From: Pratylenchus scribneri | Lineage: Eukaryota; Nematoda; Chromadorea; Rhabditida; Pratylenchidae | Reading direction: 5' to 3' | NCBI GenBank assembly: GCA_030063045.1 | Contig: JAQSEB010000132.1 | Coordinates: 806,001-870,000, forward strand | DNA: 64,000 bases | Shown: positions 63,107 through 64,000 of the stretch, in pieces | Position numbering within the stretch: the stretch's first letter is position 1 | How the letters are laid out: every line of letters starts with the position of its first letter | Made by a program: the position numbers and the translations under genes | The notes under the pieces: generated by a model | Told to the model about the DNA's origin: nothing | What the model saw: only the letters and a program-made list of their open reading frames with translations | Database searches by the model: none

Positions 63107-63501
63107 AGCAGCCTCTTATTCAACTCCTTTGCGAATATAACAACATTTGTGATGAGAATAATGCGAATCAATTGGCCAAGGAAATTCGAAAAAATGAACA
63201 ACAAAACAACGAATATGTGCGCCAATTGGAATTGAGCACAAATCATTTACGACCGGATGAGAGGAATTTTTCACTTCAAGCCTCATTCATCACCCACAAA
63301 TCGGCACGTGCATTGATGGCTTTCAAAGGGGAAATGCGTGTTTCAGTCTATCATTTCTACTATTTGCGTCATAATATCCGTCTCCGTTATCCCCAGTTGC
63401 CATGTTTGGCTGTAAAAGGTGGGAATGGACATTTGTCATTCTATCCCCTGGAATTGATCGATGCCATCAAAATTCCTAACAAGGGAAGTACCTCACCTTA
63501 A
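63049..63501 (+). CDS. Stand-alone PAZ-domain protein (Argonaute-derived)
   Basis: 150 residues, of which about 55-141 form a PAZ domain. The C-terminal half is unmistakable: VSVYHFYYLRHNIRLRYPQL then PCLAVKGG and SFYPLELIDAI, matching the Argonaute pattern sVxxYfxxxYnixLrYPxLPclxV...yxPlEl. The first part (ELSTNHLRPDERNFSLQASF) fits the preceding PAZ strands. In Argonautes PAZ anchors the small RNA 3' end. Here the frame stops straight after the domain; N, MID and PIWI are absent in the remaining 500 bases. It begins inside the previous frame. Either a captured accessory gene of the Maverick or a fragment of a host Argonaute gene. It lacks introns and stops. Confidence 0.7.
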   Translation: MSAQRRGNLSIPKESSSPMKQPLIQLLCEYNNICDENNANQLAKEIRKNEQQNNEYVRQLELSTNHLRPDERNFSLQASFITHKSARALMAFKGEMRVSVYHFYYLRHNIRLRYPQLPCLAVKGGNGHLSFYPLELIDAIKIPNKGSTSP

Positions 63502-64000
63502 GGTGGCCCTTTTTGATGAAACTTGGCATGTCTTTTGGCCATAGGATGCCTACACATAATCCGCTATTTTTATCTGCGGAATGAGCTCGCCTACTGTTTT
63601 ATGGCCAATAAAAATTTTTAATTTGACGATTTATTGGATTGGAAATAGGAAGAGGCAGATGCCTGGATGGTGTATGGGGTAAGTATGTAGAATACTTTTT
63701 ATGGTCATGTGTTCAATTCCTCTCATCGGCAAGTATTTTTTTAATTTCTTAAACACATTTTTAATACAAATTTAGAGTTTTATTATTAAAAATTAAATAA
63801 AAGAATTAAAATTATGTAAACCGCAATATAATTATCTGCCCAATGAGCTTATCTCGGATTTTATTACCATAAAACCTATTTTTTCAGCCATTTTGGCCAT
63901 AGCCCATATCTCCGTATAGGGATGTCCTAAAATTATGAACTAAACGTCATATTATAGAGAATTTTATTGGCTATAATATTGGTAAATGTTTTCTAGGCCT
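63502..64000. other. Right edge: repeat-like DNA, element end not identified
   Basis: Starts with the palindrome CACCTTAAGGTG (63494-63505, over the PAZ stop). Two diverged copies of a stretch containing TTATCTGC...AATGAGCT...TTTTAT lie at about 63568-63605 and 63832-63875. A tRNA-like stretch lies between them. No coding frame. Confidence 0.4.
63653..63732 (+). other. tRNA-like (SINE-head-like) sequence right of the Maverick
   Basis: TGCCTGGATGGTGTATGGGG resembles an A box, AAGTA-TGTAGAA-TACTT makes a 5-bp anticodon-like stem with a 7-nt loop, and GTGTTCAATTCC resembles a B box. Position 33 is not T and the acceptor stem is poor, so this is not a confident tRNA. Confidence 0.3.

Larger units (their letters stand above)
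53812..63501. mobile_element. Maverick/Polinton virus-like transposon (boundaries not resolved)
   Basis: A compact, intron-free block of genes on the plus strand: A32/FtsK-HerA-type packaging ATPase, small conserved frames, chromodomain integrase, capsid-associated protein, pVI-like basic protein, major capsid protein, adenain-type protease, a type I membrane protein, and two overlapping accessory genes. This set defines Polintons. The family's protein-primed DNA polymerase B is not visible within the window. Genes are noticeably less AT-rich than the surrounding DNA. No terminal inverted repeats were found, so the right end may lie beyond 64 kb. Most frames are intact, but the capsid-associated protein has two stops, so the copy is either slightly decayed or uses readthrough. 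Confidence 0.9.

Noticed and set aside
53500..64000. Terminal inverted repeats of the Maverick
   Set aside because: I compared AT-rich stretches near 53540-53700 with 62540-62640 (both rich in ATTAATTACC-like words) but similarity is only compositional; no convincing inverted pair in the window.

Overview
The window is AT-rich nuclear DNA of a small-genome animal, most likely a nematode. The evidence is a fused animal-type CAD gene, many short GT-AG introns with a few GC-AG ones, an animal glutamine synthetase, a KEOPS subunit, homeobox remnants, a PAZ domain most like nematode Argonautes, and a Maverick/Polinton whose integrase and capsid genes resemble metazoan transposon-derived proteins. 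I cannot fix the species; a plant-parasitic nematode is a guess.

Layout. 1-17.1 kb: the 5' three quarters of CAD (pyrimidine synthesis) on the minus strand, running off the left edge in the dihydroorotase domain; its introns hold at least five inverted-repeat elements. 17.1-19.2 kb: intergenic. 19.2-20.8 kb: a decayed Squid/hnRNP-like RNA-binding gene. 21.7-23.7 kb: a 2.07-kb element with near-identical 178-bp terminal inverted repeats, carrying a spliced zinc-finger gene without a visible transposase core. 23.9-26.0 kb: TPRKB/CGI-121. 26.7-28.2 kb: oligoribonuclease (REXO2). 29.9-33.0 kb: a zinc-finger-like gene of uncertain structure. 34.6-38.8 kb: glutamine synthetase (minus) with an in-frame stop. 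40.5-43.1 kb: a leucine-rich-repeat gene (minus). 44.0-50.5 kb: a gene of ten alternating modules that look like PUR-alpha-type repeats. 50.7-51.3 kb: two tiny secreted-peptide frames (minus). 52.9-53.2 kb: an HMX/mls-2-like homeobox relic (minus).

54.0-63.5 kb is the most striking region: a compact intron-free Maverick/Polinton with packaging ATPase, two small conserved frames, chromodomain integrase, a capsid-associated protein, a pVI-like basic protein, major capsid protein, adenain-type protease, a type I membrane protein, and two overlapping accessory frames, the second encoding a stand-alone Argonaute PAZ domain. No protein-primed DNA polymerase B is visible in the window. A GTCTAT(A/T)TAA motif stands about 40-55 bp before the first gene of each cluster, while genes inside clusters are separated by 0-16 bp, so the element looks organised in polycistronic-like blocks.

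The two most novel points are (1) a virus-like transposon apparently carrying a PAZ-only protein, a candidate decoy for small RNAs, beside a membrane protein whose cytoplasmic tail has an ESCRT-type PTAP/YPx3L late-domain motif; and (2) the five-fold tandem array of PUR-like module pairs with conserved exon structure.
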